DNA of 64,000 nucleotides from Synaphobranchus kaupii (lineage: Eukaryota > Chordata > Actinopteri > Anguilliformes > Synaphobranchidae), in NCBI GenBank assembly GCA_029718625.1, contig CM056380.1, forward strand, positions 103,607,893-103,671,892. The letters are read 5' to 3'. This document shows positions 40,521-52,210 of the stretch, piece after piece (position 1 is the first letter of the stretch; each line of letters starts with the position of its first letter). Under the pieces are notes generated by a model. That model did not search any database, was not told where the DNA came from, and saw nothing but the letters and a program-made list of their open reading frames with translations. The translations under genes and the position numbers were made by a program.

Positions 40521-43079
40521 TACAGTATTTTTTTCGAAGCAAAATGGGCTACGTTACTTGTAACATAATATCGTAATTTTTCAGGTACAAAAAAAACAAG
40601 AAGCTATAGCACACTTGTCAAACCCGCCATGGAAGGTTTTAAATCATAGACATAAAACGAACATAAGTTATTAGCTTACACAGATGTACGTAGCTTACAC
40701 CAAAAAGTCTGCGAAAAAGTTCAGAAGCATTTTAACAGTGGGTCTATTTTTTTAGAGAAATTAAATCATGGGTTTAAAAATAGATTTTAATAACATAGCA
40801 GCAATTAACACATGTATAGCCACACCTAATGATGATGGCTATAGGTGCAAAACTATATTTCGAAAACAATACCTGCACCATGAACACCTATTTTAACCAC
40901 ATAATGCTGATTGCTGTTTAAATAGTATAGGTAGGTCTATGCAAAACTATCCCTGAGAACGCTTTCAACTTTCAACTGTCGTAACAACGGGATCCGTTTA
41001 TGCAGTCATGCATAGAAACGTCCTCGTTTTCAGTAAAGTATCGCATACACTTGACGAAAAAAGCACAACCTGCAATAACAAATAATGTAACAAAAGCTGA
41101 GCTTTATGATCGTTTAATTTTTCGGAATTAGAGTGCGGAGAACGAAGAGCACATGTATCCACAATTATAATGTTGATTAAAATGTGCACAATTTTGCGAT
41201 GCAAGTTAAAATAATTTAATTACTTGCCTAATACCCTAATTGAGGAGAGCTGGCTACATTTGATGGCAATGAGTAATTTGTGAATTGAACACTGATGTAG
41301 CCTATTGGTAATCAAGGAAACTGATTGAAAAATGATTGAGACCAATAATCAATTTAAGGGGAAGTTATCTGCCTCAATTTTCAGCTCAGGAGCCGCCACT
41401 GCTATAACATTCTTATTTATTTGGCAGTAACAGATGGTAGGCCTTCACTATGGTGGGCCTAATTGGACTACGCCACCCTCTGTTTACTGAGGGGAGGGAC
41501 CTCTGCAGCTCAGTGCAAACCAATTCATACAAATACTCTCCTTTAATAATAATTTCAGGTGATATACGGACACAAATCAAAACCAAACAAAGATACAAAC
41601 AAAATTCCAAAGTAAACGGTAATTGGCGCTTGATCCTGTGAACAGAAATAACACTAAGCGCGATATCTTTAAATAGTTTTTATACCATTTTATAAAAGTT
41701 CATACCATTTAAAACAAAACCCCCGAATGAATGATTTACCTTTTTAATTAAAATATGCTCCCAATGGGGGCAGCGTCCGCACGACAAATTAGTTGGGAAC
41801 TTCCGTGTGAGACTCATGCATTTGGCTTCCAAATACTTAAAAAAATTTTTTTAAAAAGGACAACGGCGACCTAAAAATATAAAAACAAACAGCGAATTCC
41901 TCAGAGGTTTACGTTAAATGACACGCTAACAAATCTGGTGGCTAACAAACTTACGAAAACCATTCAAAATACCTTGTTATAGAAGTTGCCGTCTGCACAA
42001 TGTAGCCACTTAACTTATTACTCCAAGGCAATGCAATCAACACCATTGGATCTCTATGGATAAAAACAGCGTCTTACTTATCATACATTTACATAAGATT
42101 ATTACTACACCAATAAAATATAAGTTAACTACCTTAAAATCCGTGTTTTTCCCACGAGACTCATTCAATGGCCACGGACTTTCTAAAAACTCACGTCTAC
42201 CCTTGACCTCTATTTATAGGAACTAGGATGATGGTAATTGTAGTCATACTGACGATGCTTTACCTTAAACCCGCTGCAAGATGCAATGCTTATCCATGCC
42301 CACTGAAGTGATAATACATGTTTAATGTAGTTTTAATAACCGATGTTCATATCCCATCTCGATTTAAAATTAATATCAGCGAAGCGAGTAGGCTATTATT
42401 TAACAATAACAAGAGATTATAGGTTGGTGATCGATTACGTATTAATTCTGATTTAATGACATGGTTATTAGCAACCCCCTCTTTGGATAGTTTATTTGTT
42501 TGGCCTAATAACTGGCCTAAAAATGTGAATAATCTCAATGTTGCATTTTTAGTAAGGTAATTTATTACATGACACTGGGGAAGGCATATGAGTTACTTGT
42601 TGTAGGCTGTATGGATAGATAAAATAACACAAAGCATCATATTTGTTTTTGGTGTGTGATGAATATTTTTCCTTTTTATTTCAGGTAGGTAGAGAAAATA
42701 ATGGAAATAAATAGGTGCATATATGGGCTATACACACCCACATACAAATGCAAACATAACACACAGTGTAGGTCCGAAACTAATCCCGTAAATTCAATTC
42801 TCTGCTTCTGGTGCGCTGGGCCTTTAAAAGCCTGCTTTTCCACCTTGGCAGATTGCTTGATAGCGAAACTCGTGCGTGTTTAGTGCGATCAAGGAATAAG
42901 CTAAATGGAGTATGATCAATATTATCCGGACTAACCATTAGCCTATGAGTTCCCGGTAATTCCCGACAGGGCTGTTATTTTACAAAATATATGTGGTTAA
43001 ATTTCGTTAAAAGGACCTGCAACAGCTGAGAATAAGCTATCAATGGCTTCCATCTCACCTAAGAAAACGCCAAATTAGC
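40521..43079. other. AT-rich stretch, no gene seen
   Basis: No exon, element end or long frame recognised. Near 42190-42245 a TATTTATAGG box and the phrase GGTAATTGTAGTC (a weak ZNF143-type match) hint at a promoter, with low certainty. Confidence 0.45.
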
Positions 43080-44420
43080 CTGGGCCCCGTTTCCCAAAAG
43101 GATCTTAGATAAAGACCATCTTAGGCTATTTTGTTTTAATATTAGTTTCATTGTTTGGTTTTTGTAATTAGGTTTTTGTCTTTTTCCCTCTATTTTTATT
43201 ATTTGTTTTATGTAATATTCAGTAAATATTAATAATTTTAATCATGAAATGCAGACAACACAAACACAAAACACTTGTTACGACCCCGGAAATGGACTGG
43301 ACCCAAATGCACGACTCGAACACAGGAATGCCTAAACTCAATATTTTATTGCTGATCAGGGTAGTCCTGAGCAAGGGGAGAAAGGCAAATGGTGGTTAAC
43401 GTTCCAAGCCGGAACTGGATGAGCAAGACAGACAACAGAGCACGTAGCTCTTAATAAATGATGCTTCGACCAATTCTCCTGAAGCATAGGGAGAACAGAT
43501 GACAGACAGTCCAGGAATGAGGCAGCGGGGGAGTAGTGGCAGCAGGACAGGCCAGGTAAGGAGATGGAGACGGACAACCAGTTTGGTGGAGCAGGGGATG
43601 AGCGGGAGCGGGAGCGGATGTGCAGGATAGTGGAGCAGAGTCCGGGCAGGATGCAGGCGTTGCAGCATGGCAGCGGCAGTAGCGGCACAGCAGCAGCAGG
43701 GCGGCAACAGCGACAGCAGAGGCAGAAACGACAGCACATCAACAGCAACCGCAACACTGGCAGTCGGCGGGCACAGCCGCAGAGTGGAGGAACAGGAGCC
43801 CAGGCTGCATGCACACACGTCAGGTGGAAGGCAGGGAAACCGCAACACAGGCAGGGATAACAAACGACTGCAGGCTGGCAGACTGAAGCAGACAAAGTTA
43901 GTATAGCGAGGCAGGAATATTGAACAGCGGGAAGCGCCGTTCCAGACAGGAGCAGACTTCGACTTTAACAGACTGGTAAGGCGAATTACACCGGTACCGA
44001 ACAAGACTCAGATTTAACTGACTAGACTGGATACAAGGACTCAAGACAGACCAGAGGTTTTAGACAAAGAGCATTAACGAACTGGCACAGGACAGAGAAC
44101 ACCGGGTGACTAAATGCAAACATTAATTGGTATCAATTAGGTGCGGCGTGCGAATGTATGCGAGAGTGATTAACAGAGCGGAGAGTGTGGAATGCATGCG
44201 AAACGGGGAAATGGGATAGGCTGAGAGAAGTGAAGTGAAACAGAGTGACACAAAGGGGAAACCACGCCCAACCTGCAGCAAGAGGGAAACGGACTATGGA
44301 GAGACGAACACGAGACAGGGGGAAAGGGAAAACACGGGAAACAATATGACGGGAGTGAGAACATCACAACACTCTTAAGATGATCTTAACTCTAAGATGC
44401 TTTTCGCAAATGGGGCCCTG
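43080..44420. repeat. MITE with GGGCCCC ends, split by solo LTR C
   Basis: The left end TGGGCCCCGTTTCCCAAAAG and the reverse complement of the right end (CAGGGCCCCATTTGCGAAAA) are inverted repeats, continuing into ATCTTAGA-type text on both sides. Without the LTR and one target copy the MITE is about 243 bp. Such ends are typical of small hAT-like MITEs in fish. Confidence 0.75.
43276..44368 (-). mobile_element. solo LTR C (related family), 5-bp target duplication
   Basis: On the minus strand the unit starts TGTGATGTTCTCACTCCC and ends GGGTCGTAACA, and ACACT flanks it on both sides (43271-43275 and 44369-44373). Length 1093 bp. It resembles LTRs A and B at the extreme ends and in the TTTGGGTCC...CGTAACA finish, but the middle is different, so it is a sister family. 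AATAAA (minus strand) lies ~70 bp before its 3' end. Overlapping GC-rich minus-strand frames of 179 and 202 codons within it are Cys/Pro/Leu-rich with no domain. Confidence 0.82.
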
Positions 44421-45092
44421 CTTGTTCAACGAATTTTGTTGGATTATGCAATGAAAATGTCAAACATCAATTCCATCAGGCTGTTCTCATGGATTTCTCG
44501 AAGTTATCCTTAATGATGACACTAAATACAATAAAGTTGTCAGGTTGGCAACCCATATGTTCATGCATGTTTCCCCTTGTTTTATAATGTTCTGTTTATG
44601 GAAATGTGACCAACCTGTTTTACTCGTAGTGTAGCTTAAAAACAAAAAAAAAACTTTTAACAATCTGCTTTAAAACAATCCACTTTCCCAGGAAGACCGT
44701 GAAACGTGTGACTTACAGCAGGGGAAACAAGTCAAGTCAAGTCAAGTCAGGTTTATTTATAGAGCACATTTCATACAAAAAGTAACACAATGTGCTTCAC
44801 AAGGCAAAACATGTATAATAATAAAAAAATAAATAATAAATAAAAAATGAATAAATAAATAAAATAAAAAAGGAATAAAATACAAGTGGCGTAAAAAAGG
44901 ACCAGACAATTGCCGAACAAACACAACATTGACTTAATTAAAAGAAAATTAAAAACCTAGTTAAAAGCAACAGTAAAAAGAAATGATTTAAGTCTACTTT
45001 TAAAAGAGCTAAGTGTTGGGGCATTTCTGATATCACTTGGCAGTACATTCCATTTGTTTGGGGCATAATGACTAAATGCAGCTTCTCCTGCT

Positions 45093-47783
45093 TTAGAGTG
45101 CACTCGGGGGGACAACAAGAAGTCCACTGGCTGATGATCTTAGGTTTCTTGTTGGTTGGTATGGCACAAGCAACTCCTTAATGTAGTGGGGAGCAGGGCC
45201 ATTTAGAGCCTTATAAACAAATAAAAGGATTTTAAAATCAATTCTGACATTGATAGGAAGCCAGTGTAAGGATTTAAGAACAGGTGTGACATGATCATTT
45301 TTCTTGGTCCTACTCAAAATCCGTGCAGCAGCATTCTGTATAAGCTGCAGACGCCTAACAGTTTTCTTGTGGAGTCCAGAAAAAAGACCATTACAATAGT
45401 CAAGTCTGCTTGAGACGAAGGCATGTATCAGTTTCTCAGCATCTGAATTAGACAGAAAGCCTCTAATTTTTGAGATATTTTTTAGGTGATAGAAAGCTGA
45501 TCTTGTTACATTATTTATATGTTGGTGAAAGTTAAGATCAGCATCTATGATGACACCAAGATTCCTGGCATGTTCTTTAGTCGTCATGGAAAAGGAACTG
45601 AGGTGGGCAGAAATTTCCTGTCTCTTTGCTTTTGTACCTAGAACAATAATTTCCGTTTTGTCACTGTTTAATTGCAGGAAATTTTGGTTCATCCACATGT
45701 TAATATCATTAAGGCATTTATTCAGAGTTTCCACAGGGCTTAAATCATTAGGAGAGAGGGAGAAGTAAAGTTGCGTGTCATCCGCATAGTTATGATATTG
45801 TATGCTATGTTTCCTTATTATATGTCCAAGCGGAAGCATATATAAATTAAACAGTAAGGGACCAAGGACTGAGCCTTGTGGAATCCCACAGGTCACAGTG
45901 ACTTTATCAGACGTAAAGTTTTCAATGGACACATAGAAATCTCTGTCTAGTAGGTAGGTCCTGAACCAGCTAAGAACAGGGCCAGACAATCCTACCCAGT
46001 TATGAAGTCTGTCTAGGAGGATTTCATGATCCACAGTGTCGAACGCGGCACTGAGATCTAAGAGTATGAGGATTGAAAGTTTACCGGAGTCAGTGTTCAT
46101 GCGGAGATCGTTTACAACCTTAACAAGGGCAGTTTCTGTACTGTGGTGAGATCTAAAACCAGACTGAAAAACGTCAAACAGGTCATTTGATATAAGGTAG
46201 CTATTCAATTGGTTAAACACAATTTTTTCGAGAATCTTACTGAGAAACGGGAGATTTGAAATTGGTCTGTAATTACTCATGCTTAAAGGATCTAGATTTT
46301 TCTTCTTTAGTAAAGGTTTTATGACAGCGGTTTTAAGAGCACTTGGGAAAATACCAGACTGAAGGGAGCAGTTAACGATTTGTAACACTTCCTTAGTTAA
46401 ACAGTTAAATACAGTTTTAAAAAAGGTTGTAGGAAGTGGGTCCAGACAGCAAGTGGAGGATTTGAGCTTCAGCACAGCATCCTCCAGTGCTGTGGAATCC
46501 ACAGAAGTAAAATGTGACAAACCACAAGTCCTTTTAATGGGAGTAGGTAGTACCTCTACTTTGCTAAAACTCAAAGAACTTATATTTTTTCTGATGGTCA
46601 TGATTTTACTATTGAAAAATGTGGCAAATTCTTTGCATTTTGTGGTAGAGAGAAGCTCAGGGTGGATCGAAGAGGAAGGGTTAATAAGCCGATCAACAGT
46701 GGAAAACAGTATTTGTGCATTATTCAAATTATTGTTTATTATTTTAGAGAAAAATAATTGTCTGGCGCCTTTTATTGCCTTGTTATATTTATAGAGGCAA
46801 TCTTTGTAAATATCATACTGGATTTGAAGCTTGGTTTTCCTCCATCTACGTTCTGCCTGTCTACTCTGTCTTTTTAGTTGTTTAACAGAGATATAATTTG
46901 TCCAGGGAGCTTTTTGTTTTCCAGAGATTATTTTTGTTTTCAAGGGTGCAACAATGTCAATAATACTTTTTACTAGCAGATTGAAGTTGTCAACCAGAAC
47001 ATCCGGTGATAGAGAAGTAGACGGTACCAGAGCGGACATAGAGTTAGTAAAGGCTTCAACAGTGTCATTATCAATGTAACGCTTTTCTATAGTTTGCTTC
47101 CTTATCAATTTTTCAGGAGTAAAGGAGACATCAAAATTGATTAAAAAATGATCTGATACTGTGATATCCTTAATTGATGTTACAGCAATATTAAGTCCCT
47201 TGGAGATAATCAGGTCCAAGGTGTGGCCTCGGTTGTGGGTGGGTCCAGACACATGCTGAGAAAAATCGAAAGATTCTAGTAGGCTTATGAATTCACTCGA
47301 AACATGGTCTGCTGGGTTATCAATATGAATATTAAAGTCTCCTGATATGATTATATTATCAAAGTCTGTCGAAATTTTAGACAATAGCTCAGAAAACTCT
47401 TCAAAGAAACCATTTTTTAATTTAGGCGGACGGTAGATGGTAATAGAGAGAATAGAGGTTGTAGTACAAACAATCTTGAAAGCGAGTAATTCAAAAGTGG
47501 AGAAAGCACCGAAATTTGCAAAGCTACAATTGAAATGGCTCCTAAAAACGACAGCTAGGCCGCCACCACGGCCAGAAGATCTGGGAGAGTTGAAGAACCT
47601 GTAGTTTGGGGGGCATAGTTCAATCAACTGGCTGTGTTCGTCACATCTCAACCAAGTTTCAGTCAGTAATAAAAAGTCCAAGTTAGAGGAAGTAACAATG
47701 TCATTAAAAATGAAGGATTTGTTTGATAGTGATCTGGCATTAATTGATGCCATTTTAACACTGATATCACAAGAGGCAGCCAT
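45093..47783 (-). CDS. LINE ORF2: endonuclease and reverse transcriptase, late frameshift
   Basis: 896 codons. The APE-type endonuclease spans about residues 10-220 ([18 protein letters not shown] 38-45, SGDFNIHID 147-155, [11 protein letters not shown] 209-219). The reverse transcriptase spans about 480-760 (NYRPISNLP 504-512, [12 protein letters not shown] 575-586, [13 protein letters not shown] 633-645, NYADDTQLY 665-673). The catalytic Asp residues of both enzymes are intact. The frame ends at a stop after LLVVPPSAL, where an extra T near 45093 shifts it; the next frame continues for about 47 residues with the family's usual W..LP..IR ending and an in-place stop. The protein nicks target DNA and copies the LINE RNA into it. 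A one-base indel in so short a stretch could also be a sequencing error. Confidence 0.9.
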   Translation of the reverse strand: MAASCDISVKMASINARSLSNKSFIFNDIVTSSNLDFLLLTETWLRCDEHSQLIELCPPNYRFFNSPRSSGRGGGLAVVFRSHFNCSFANFGAFSTFELLAFKIVCTTTSILSITIYRPPKLKNGFFEEFSELLSKISTDFDNIIISGDFNIHIDNPADHVSSEFISLLESFDFSQHVSGPTHNRGHTLDLIISKGLNIAVTSIKDITVSDHFLINFDVSFTPEKLIRKQTIEKRYIDNDTVEAFTNSMSALVPSTSLSPDVLVDNFNLLVKSIIDIVAPLKTKIISGKQKAPWTNYISVKQLKRQSRQAERRWRKTKLQIQYDIYKDCLYKYNKAIKGARQLFFSKIINNNLNNAQILFSTVDRLINPSSSIHPELLSTTKCKEFATFFNSKIMTIRKNISSLSFSKVEVLPTPIKRTCGLSHFTSVDSTALEDAVLKLKSSTCCLDPLPTTFFKTVFNCLTKEVLQIVNCSLQSGIFPSALKTAVIKPLLKKKNLDPLSMSNYRPISNLPFLSKILEKIVFNQLNSYLISNDLFDVFQSGFRSHHSTETALVKVVNDLRMNTDSGKLSILILLDLSAAFDTVDHEILLDRLHNWVGLSGPVLSWFRTYLLDRDFYVSIENFTSDKVTVTCGIPQGSVLGPLLFNLYMLPLGHIIRKHSIQYHNYADDTQLYFSLSPNDLSPVETLNKCLNDINMWMNQNFLQLNSDKTEIIVLGTKAKRQEISAHLSSFSMTTKEHARNLGVIIDADLNFHQHINNVTRSAFYHLKNISKIRGFLSNSDAEKLIHAFVSSRLDYCNGLFSGLHKKTVRRLQLIQNAAARILSRTKKNDHVTPVLKSLHWLPINVRIDFKILLFVYKALNGPAPHYIKELLVPYQPTRNLRSSASGLLVVPPSAL

Positions 47784-48020
47784 CTTATCTGAGGGAGCAG
47801 CAGGAATAATTTTAAGGTTCAGGAAATTAACGCCTCTAGAACAGCGAGGTCTAGCGGGCCTGGTAGTTAGAATGGTTTTAATATGGTAGGGTATCGCCAG
47901 GCCACAGGGTGGCGCTGGTGAGTGTAACAGTGGGGGACTTGACAGTAATAGCGGAGCGAGATAGTCAGGTAGGAGACCGGAAGTAGCCGGTGAATGTTGT
48001 GGACATGCGGTGACTGTAAG

Positions 48021-48770
48021 TCAAGACCCGGGAGCGTTAAAAACTGTATAAAACAAATTGTTGGTTAAAATACGTCGCCCCAGGGCACTGGGGTGGATGC
48101 CATCGTTTCTATAAAAGGAAGGACGATTCCAAAAAAGATTGAAATTGTCAATAAAAAACGCGTTGTGCGTTGCACAGTTAGCCTGAAGCCAGGTGTGGAG
48201 AGCAAGAGTCCTGCTAAAGCGATCGGAGCCTCGATTTAAAGGAGGGATGGGCCCGGAAATAAAAATTCTTCTGCCACAGTCTTTAAGAGACATAAAGAGT
48301 TTTTTAAAATCTTGAATTAGAATTTCGGACTGCTGCTTAGAGACATCGTTGCAACCAACATGGATTATAATGTTACGTGCACTGGGATAGTCGGCAAGGA
48401 GGCTGCTGCATTTTTTCATAATATCAGCCACTTTAGCGCCTGGGTAACAGAAACATTTGGCGGATTTTCTTTGGACATTTCTTATGATTGAGTCCCCTAT
48501 AATAAGCGTGGTCAGCCTGTGGGTTGACTGAGACATTTCTGGCAATGGGGTTGAGGACGGCTGAACGTCGATGGGGGCAGCGTCGAACAAGCGAGCAGCC
48601 GTGGGAATAGAGGGTTGAGAGGGGACTCGGGGTGCAGGAGTAAACAGCGACTTGGGGCGAGTGATAAACGAGCGGAGAGGCTGCTGCAATGACATGAAAC
48701 AGAGAACATGCAGTGCACATGCAGAGAATGGCATTAAATTTAATTGTGAATGAATTGTAACGTGCTGCAA
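48021..48770 (-). CDS. LINE ORF1 with SGNH/GDSL esterase domain
   Basis: 249 codons in the longest frame. The first 80 residues are Pro/Ser-rich and poorly ordered; the true start could be a later Met (residue 13 or 26). From residue 85 on it is an SGNH-type hydrolase: LIIGDSIIRNV with nucleophile Ser 94, block with Gly (GAKVADI 111-117), HVGCNDVS (Asn 141) and NDGIHPSALG with the Asp 223/His 226 pair. This esterase ORF1 is characteristic of many CR1 and L2 LINEs; its role is thought to concern RNA-protein complexes or membranes but is not settled. The catalytic residues are all present, so the domain may be functional. No N-terminal zinc finger is visible here. Confidence 0.82.
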   Translation of the reverse strand: MQHVTIHSQLNLMPFSACALHVLCFMSLQQPLRSFITRPKSLFTPAPRVPSQPSIPTAARLFDAAPIDVQPSSTPLPEMSQSTHRLTTLIIGDSIIRNVQRKSAKCFCYPGAKVADIMKKCSSLLADYPSARNIIIHVGCNDVSKQQSEILIQDFKKLFMSLKDCGRRIFISGPIPPLNRGSDRFSRTLALHTWLQANCATHNAFFIDNFNLFWNRPSFYRNDGIHPSALGRRILTNNLFYTVFNAPGS

Positions 48771-49010
48771 ATTTGTTTTCGTTTCTAATTAGACGCTTAG
48801 TTCTCTTTAAAATCTTTTGTTCAGTTATGGAATAACAGGTGAAATCAGCGGGGTTTTAATAAGCTGAGGGTATGGAAACCTTGTCACTGTAATTTAAAAA
48901 ATATGAAGGACGAAGAATAGCTAAGGTTACAATTCAGTTAACATGGTGACATTTATCTCCGGTTTTTAACCATAGGCTATCGAAAAAACCTTATGTATGC
49001 ACATCGAATC

Positions 49011-49501
49011 CAGTGTTTCCCCTAGATTTTTTTTCAGGCCGGGTGGTAGGCCCCTCGAAACTACCAGTGTTGTTGCGTGTACACGGTGTCATCAAACGCG
49101 CATGCGGGGCCGAGGTAGTATCATCGCACAGGTCGGGGGTACGGAGAGTCGTCGCACACATGGGGAGGGTGTTGATAACAAAGTGGTGCATTTCTCCATT
49201 CTGAGCTAAAATAACATTTGCTCACAAACGCTTATGGTAAATAAATATTATTTATTTATAATATTAATAAACTTAAAACAGAACTTATATACAATAAACC
49301 CCCCTTAGCTTCACAAATGATATTCAGAACTATACAACTTAAACCCAGGACAAGGAGTTTGTTTCTACCGGTTTTTAAGGACTGTTTCTGGATCAGCTAT
49401 CTTTTCAGCACTTTAGAGCTGCTTTTGAGACTCCTCCATAGTGCTGATCCATAATCAGTCCTTAAAAACAGGTAGAATCAAACTCCTGCCTCTGCAGTAT
49501 C
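49011..49501. other. hAT-like end and unclassified repeat
   Basis: CAGTGTTTCCCCTAGATTTT at 49011 resembles the 5' ends of vertebrate hAT elements, and a similar CAGTGTTTCCCCTA occurs at about 51322 in the same orientation. No transposase frame is seen between. Confidence 0.4.
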
Positions 49502-50207
49502 AGTGGCGGATACAGAAAGTGGCTGATGGGTAGGCCTGGAAAAATCTGGGTAGGCCTGAGTGAAGCTCATCACCGCACGTTTTCTTCAACAGGCTTAGAT
49601 ATTTACAATACAATGTGGGGACCCCAACAATTGATTTGATTTTTATTTTGCACAATGATAACACAAAAAAGCTAAGAGATAAAGAAAATAACAACAAAAA
49701 GAGAGGTGCAAGGTAGGCAAGAAACCCACAAGGGCTTATACGAGGCCTCTACCTATATTATACAGAATTCACAAAATGAATTTTAAAACATGTAATATAA
49801 ACTGGAAAAAAAATTTAAATTCAAAATTAAATAAAGTATAATAATATTAATAATAATAATAAAAAAAGAAAGACCGAGAAGTGTGTGTGTATCTCTAAAG
49901 ACACACACTATGAAGCAAACGACAATGAAAGATGAAAGTTTGTATTCAAATCTGTATTCAGCCAGGCAGCACTTAATTTTAGCAACAAATGTAACAGAAT
50001 TGTTTCAACAAAAGTAACAGAAACAGAAGCGGCGCTTCCACTTCTGAAAATAGGTGTTTGATTTTGGTCACGCAGAAAAATGAATTCTGTTGCTTATTTG
50101 AAAAATGAAAATGAAATAATCTCTGCAGGTGCAGGCAGTTGTAGCATAGATGATTAGGAAACGTCAAGGAAAGAGTTGATCGTGGCATTTACACTGCTGT
50201 AATAATT

Positions 50208-50262
50208 ATAATTTTAAAATCACAACGCCAATTGGCATCGGCGATGGCGCTTCTAGTGTTAA
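50208..50262 (+). repeat. dispersed repeat end, copy 2
   Basis: Matches 36848-36900 (CGCCAATTGGCATCGGCGAT ... TTCTAGTGTTAA). Confidence 0.5.
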
Positions 50263-50409
50263 CAATAATACAGCCACAACTGTCACCAAAATACATCACC
50301 AGAGATCACATAGGCCTATCTATGAGCCAGCCAGATGAATGGCTAGCTAGCTACAGAACAGGTGCGATAATAACAAATATTGCATAACCCTCATTAGTGC
50401 ACTGACAGG

Positions 50410-50626
50410 AATACAACCACAAATTAAATAACCAAATAGCCTAGAGTTTGTCACAATTCAGAACTCTGCCTCGCTCACAGAGGCTGCAGTCATCCATGCC
50501 ACGGCGGGTCCCAGAGAAACATCACAAATTAAACAACCAATATACAATAACTTACAATTTGTTACAGAACTCCCTGCCTCGCTCACAGAGGCTGCAATCA
50601 TAACCATGCCACAGCGGGCCCCAGAG
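50410..50626 (+). repeat. tandem duplication of a ~108-bp unit
   Basis: Two adjacent units share CTGCCTCGCTCACAGAGGCT and CATGCCACRGCGGGYCCCAG, with about 10% divergence. Confidence 0.85.
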
Positions 50627-51694
50627 TAATTTTTTTTTTAAATGAACCCGTATAGGACTACCTTAAGATGAGGAGTGGCCAGGATTCTTTTTGGCGTATT
50701 GCTATCTTGAGCCAGCAGAAAGCGCTTGCGCTAGAACCACCACAAACCTGGTCTAAAGTCATGTCGCAGTTGTTTACATGTTATTTTAACGGTGCATATA
50801 AGTGCGTCTACATAGGCGTGTGCACAACGCGTGTACCCTCCTGGCTGTTACACACAGGGGCGCGCACAAGCATGACTAAAATATCTAGATCACAATGTGA
50901 AATATTATTATTGTGTAGGCTATATCAAAAATGCATAATAATAAAAGGTTCCATAGGTCCACATACCTTTCCCTAGGCGAAGGGAAACGATGCCACATTA
51001 CCTTGCTCTCAGCCCACTCCATCAACATCCAGGCGATGTGCGATGGTACGGGACAATGGCTATCCATTAAAAAGGAGCTGATAACACCAATATCAAGCCT
51101 ATGCGCGAATTGTCATTTACACCTAATGCGTGAATTGTCATTCAATGGAAAACTCGCGCACTGCAATAGACGGACTTTTGAGTTCTGAAAATGCGCTTCA
51201 GATGTCATTACAATACAGCTGTTTATCTAGGAATACAGCCTGTAAGTAAATAAGTTCAAAACCTTGTCCAGTGAATATTGCTTTTATTGTTTTTCAAATA
51301 GCCTAGGCTACAGCGGATTCCAGTGTTTCCCCTACCATTATCTTAACTCACGTGCCGCCCGGCTTGGACAAGAGGGAAAATAAATAATTTTAATAAAAAA
51401 ATAAAAAAATTATATTATTCTTTTTTTTTATATAATCTTTTTTCATTTTTTTTATGTAGCTGCAATATTTCCCTTACCGCAGAATGCTGGAATGATCAAA
51501 ATAGCATCTGGAAAAACCCTTGCCAAAACAGCTTCGGTTTCCCGTTAGGCCTACTTAAAATTTTCAATGGCAGCGCTGATATTATGAGGGTGTAATTATA
51601 GTTTCCGCCTCTACGCAAAATGGCGCACTTTCGTCCGTTTCGCTATCTGACCAGAAATCTTACATTTTAGTGTAGAGTAAAAGCTAATACTGCA

Positions 51695-52210
51695 CAGTCG
51701 CGGATCTATGGGTGGGCCTGGGTGGGCCCAGGCCCGTCCAGATTGACAGCTTGCCCACCCATTCAGATTCATAATTACCTTAAATGTGAATTGTTTTGTC
51801 TTGGGGAATCGTTATGTATTAATAATCTCTAAAAAGTGTGGAGATGCCATAGAAACCAACTGGAGAAAACGCTGGATGTGATTGTTTGTCTCCATCGGCC
51901 CGTTGCTATGTTCGTTACTATGTGATGACACGGCACTTTCATAGCAGAAGTTCTCTTACGTTTGTTTAGGCTACATTACGAACTCGCGCGCCAATTCTGT
52001 CTGAGTTTCATGTACAGTAGCAGCCTAGTATAAGCCAACTATGGCTAAACAGCTATCATTGACCCATTTTCTTAAAAAACCACGTCTGGAAGTGGAAGAT
52101 GAAAAAAGTTTGGACCAGGACTTGTCCAACGAAGAGGAATCGCTCTCGCAGGATCGTCGTGAGACGTTTGCGGGCCCTGGCAATGAAGGCCACAGCAACG
52201 ACATCCCGTG
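51695..52210 (+). mobile_element. 5' portion of a hAT-type transposon
   Basis: It begins CAGTCGCGGATCTATGGGTG with repeated GGGTGGGCC words, typical of the 5' end of fish hAT elements whose transposases are annotated as zinc-finger MYM-type-like. A coding first exon follows 346 bp later. The body and 3' end are not found before other repeats begin, so it appears truncated. Confidence 0.55.
52041..52207 (+). CDS. first exon of a hAT-type transposase
   Basis: An ATG opens 55 codons plus two bases and meets a GTGAGT donor at 52208. It reads AKQLSLTHFLKKPRLEVED followed by an acidic, Ser-rich linker. Short N-termini of the form ..L..FFKKPR.. with an acidic spacer, spliced to a TTF/BED-like zinc-finger exon, are common in hAT transposases of fish annotated as ZMYM1-like. 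The later exons with the zinc finger and DDE domain are not visible in the window, so this is an orphan exon. Confidence 0.5.

Larger units (their letters stand above)
44729..48800 (-). mobile_element. nearly complete L2/CR1-type LINE
   Basis: Reading right to left: ORF1 with an esterase domain (48021-48770), a 237-bp gap, ORF2 with endonuclease and reverse transcriptase (45093-47783), a 3' UTR, and a tail of four 5-bp units (AAGTC on the plus strand, 44729-44748). Ending in short tandem repeats rather than poly-A, and having an esterase ORF1, are hallmarks of the L2/CR1 group. ORF2 has one late frameshift. The 5' limit is uncertain; no target duplication was found. Confidence 0.85.
49502..51694. 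other. hAT-like end plus AT-rich sequence, no gene
   Basis: CAGTGGCGGATACAG at 49502 and the GGGTAGGCCTG words after it look like a hAT terminus of the same kind as 51695. Inside are an ACACAC-rich patch, a tandem duplication (50410-50626) and a dispersed repeat end (50208-50262). No coding exon recognised. Confidence 0.4.

Noticed and set aside
43356..44004. Minus-strand frames of 179 and 202 codons
   Set aside because: They lie inside solo LTR C, overlap each other in two frames and are low-complexity Cys/Pro/Leu.
45547..46794. Plus-strand frames of 73-113 codons
   Set aside because: Antisense to the LINE ORF2; no domain.
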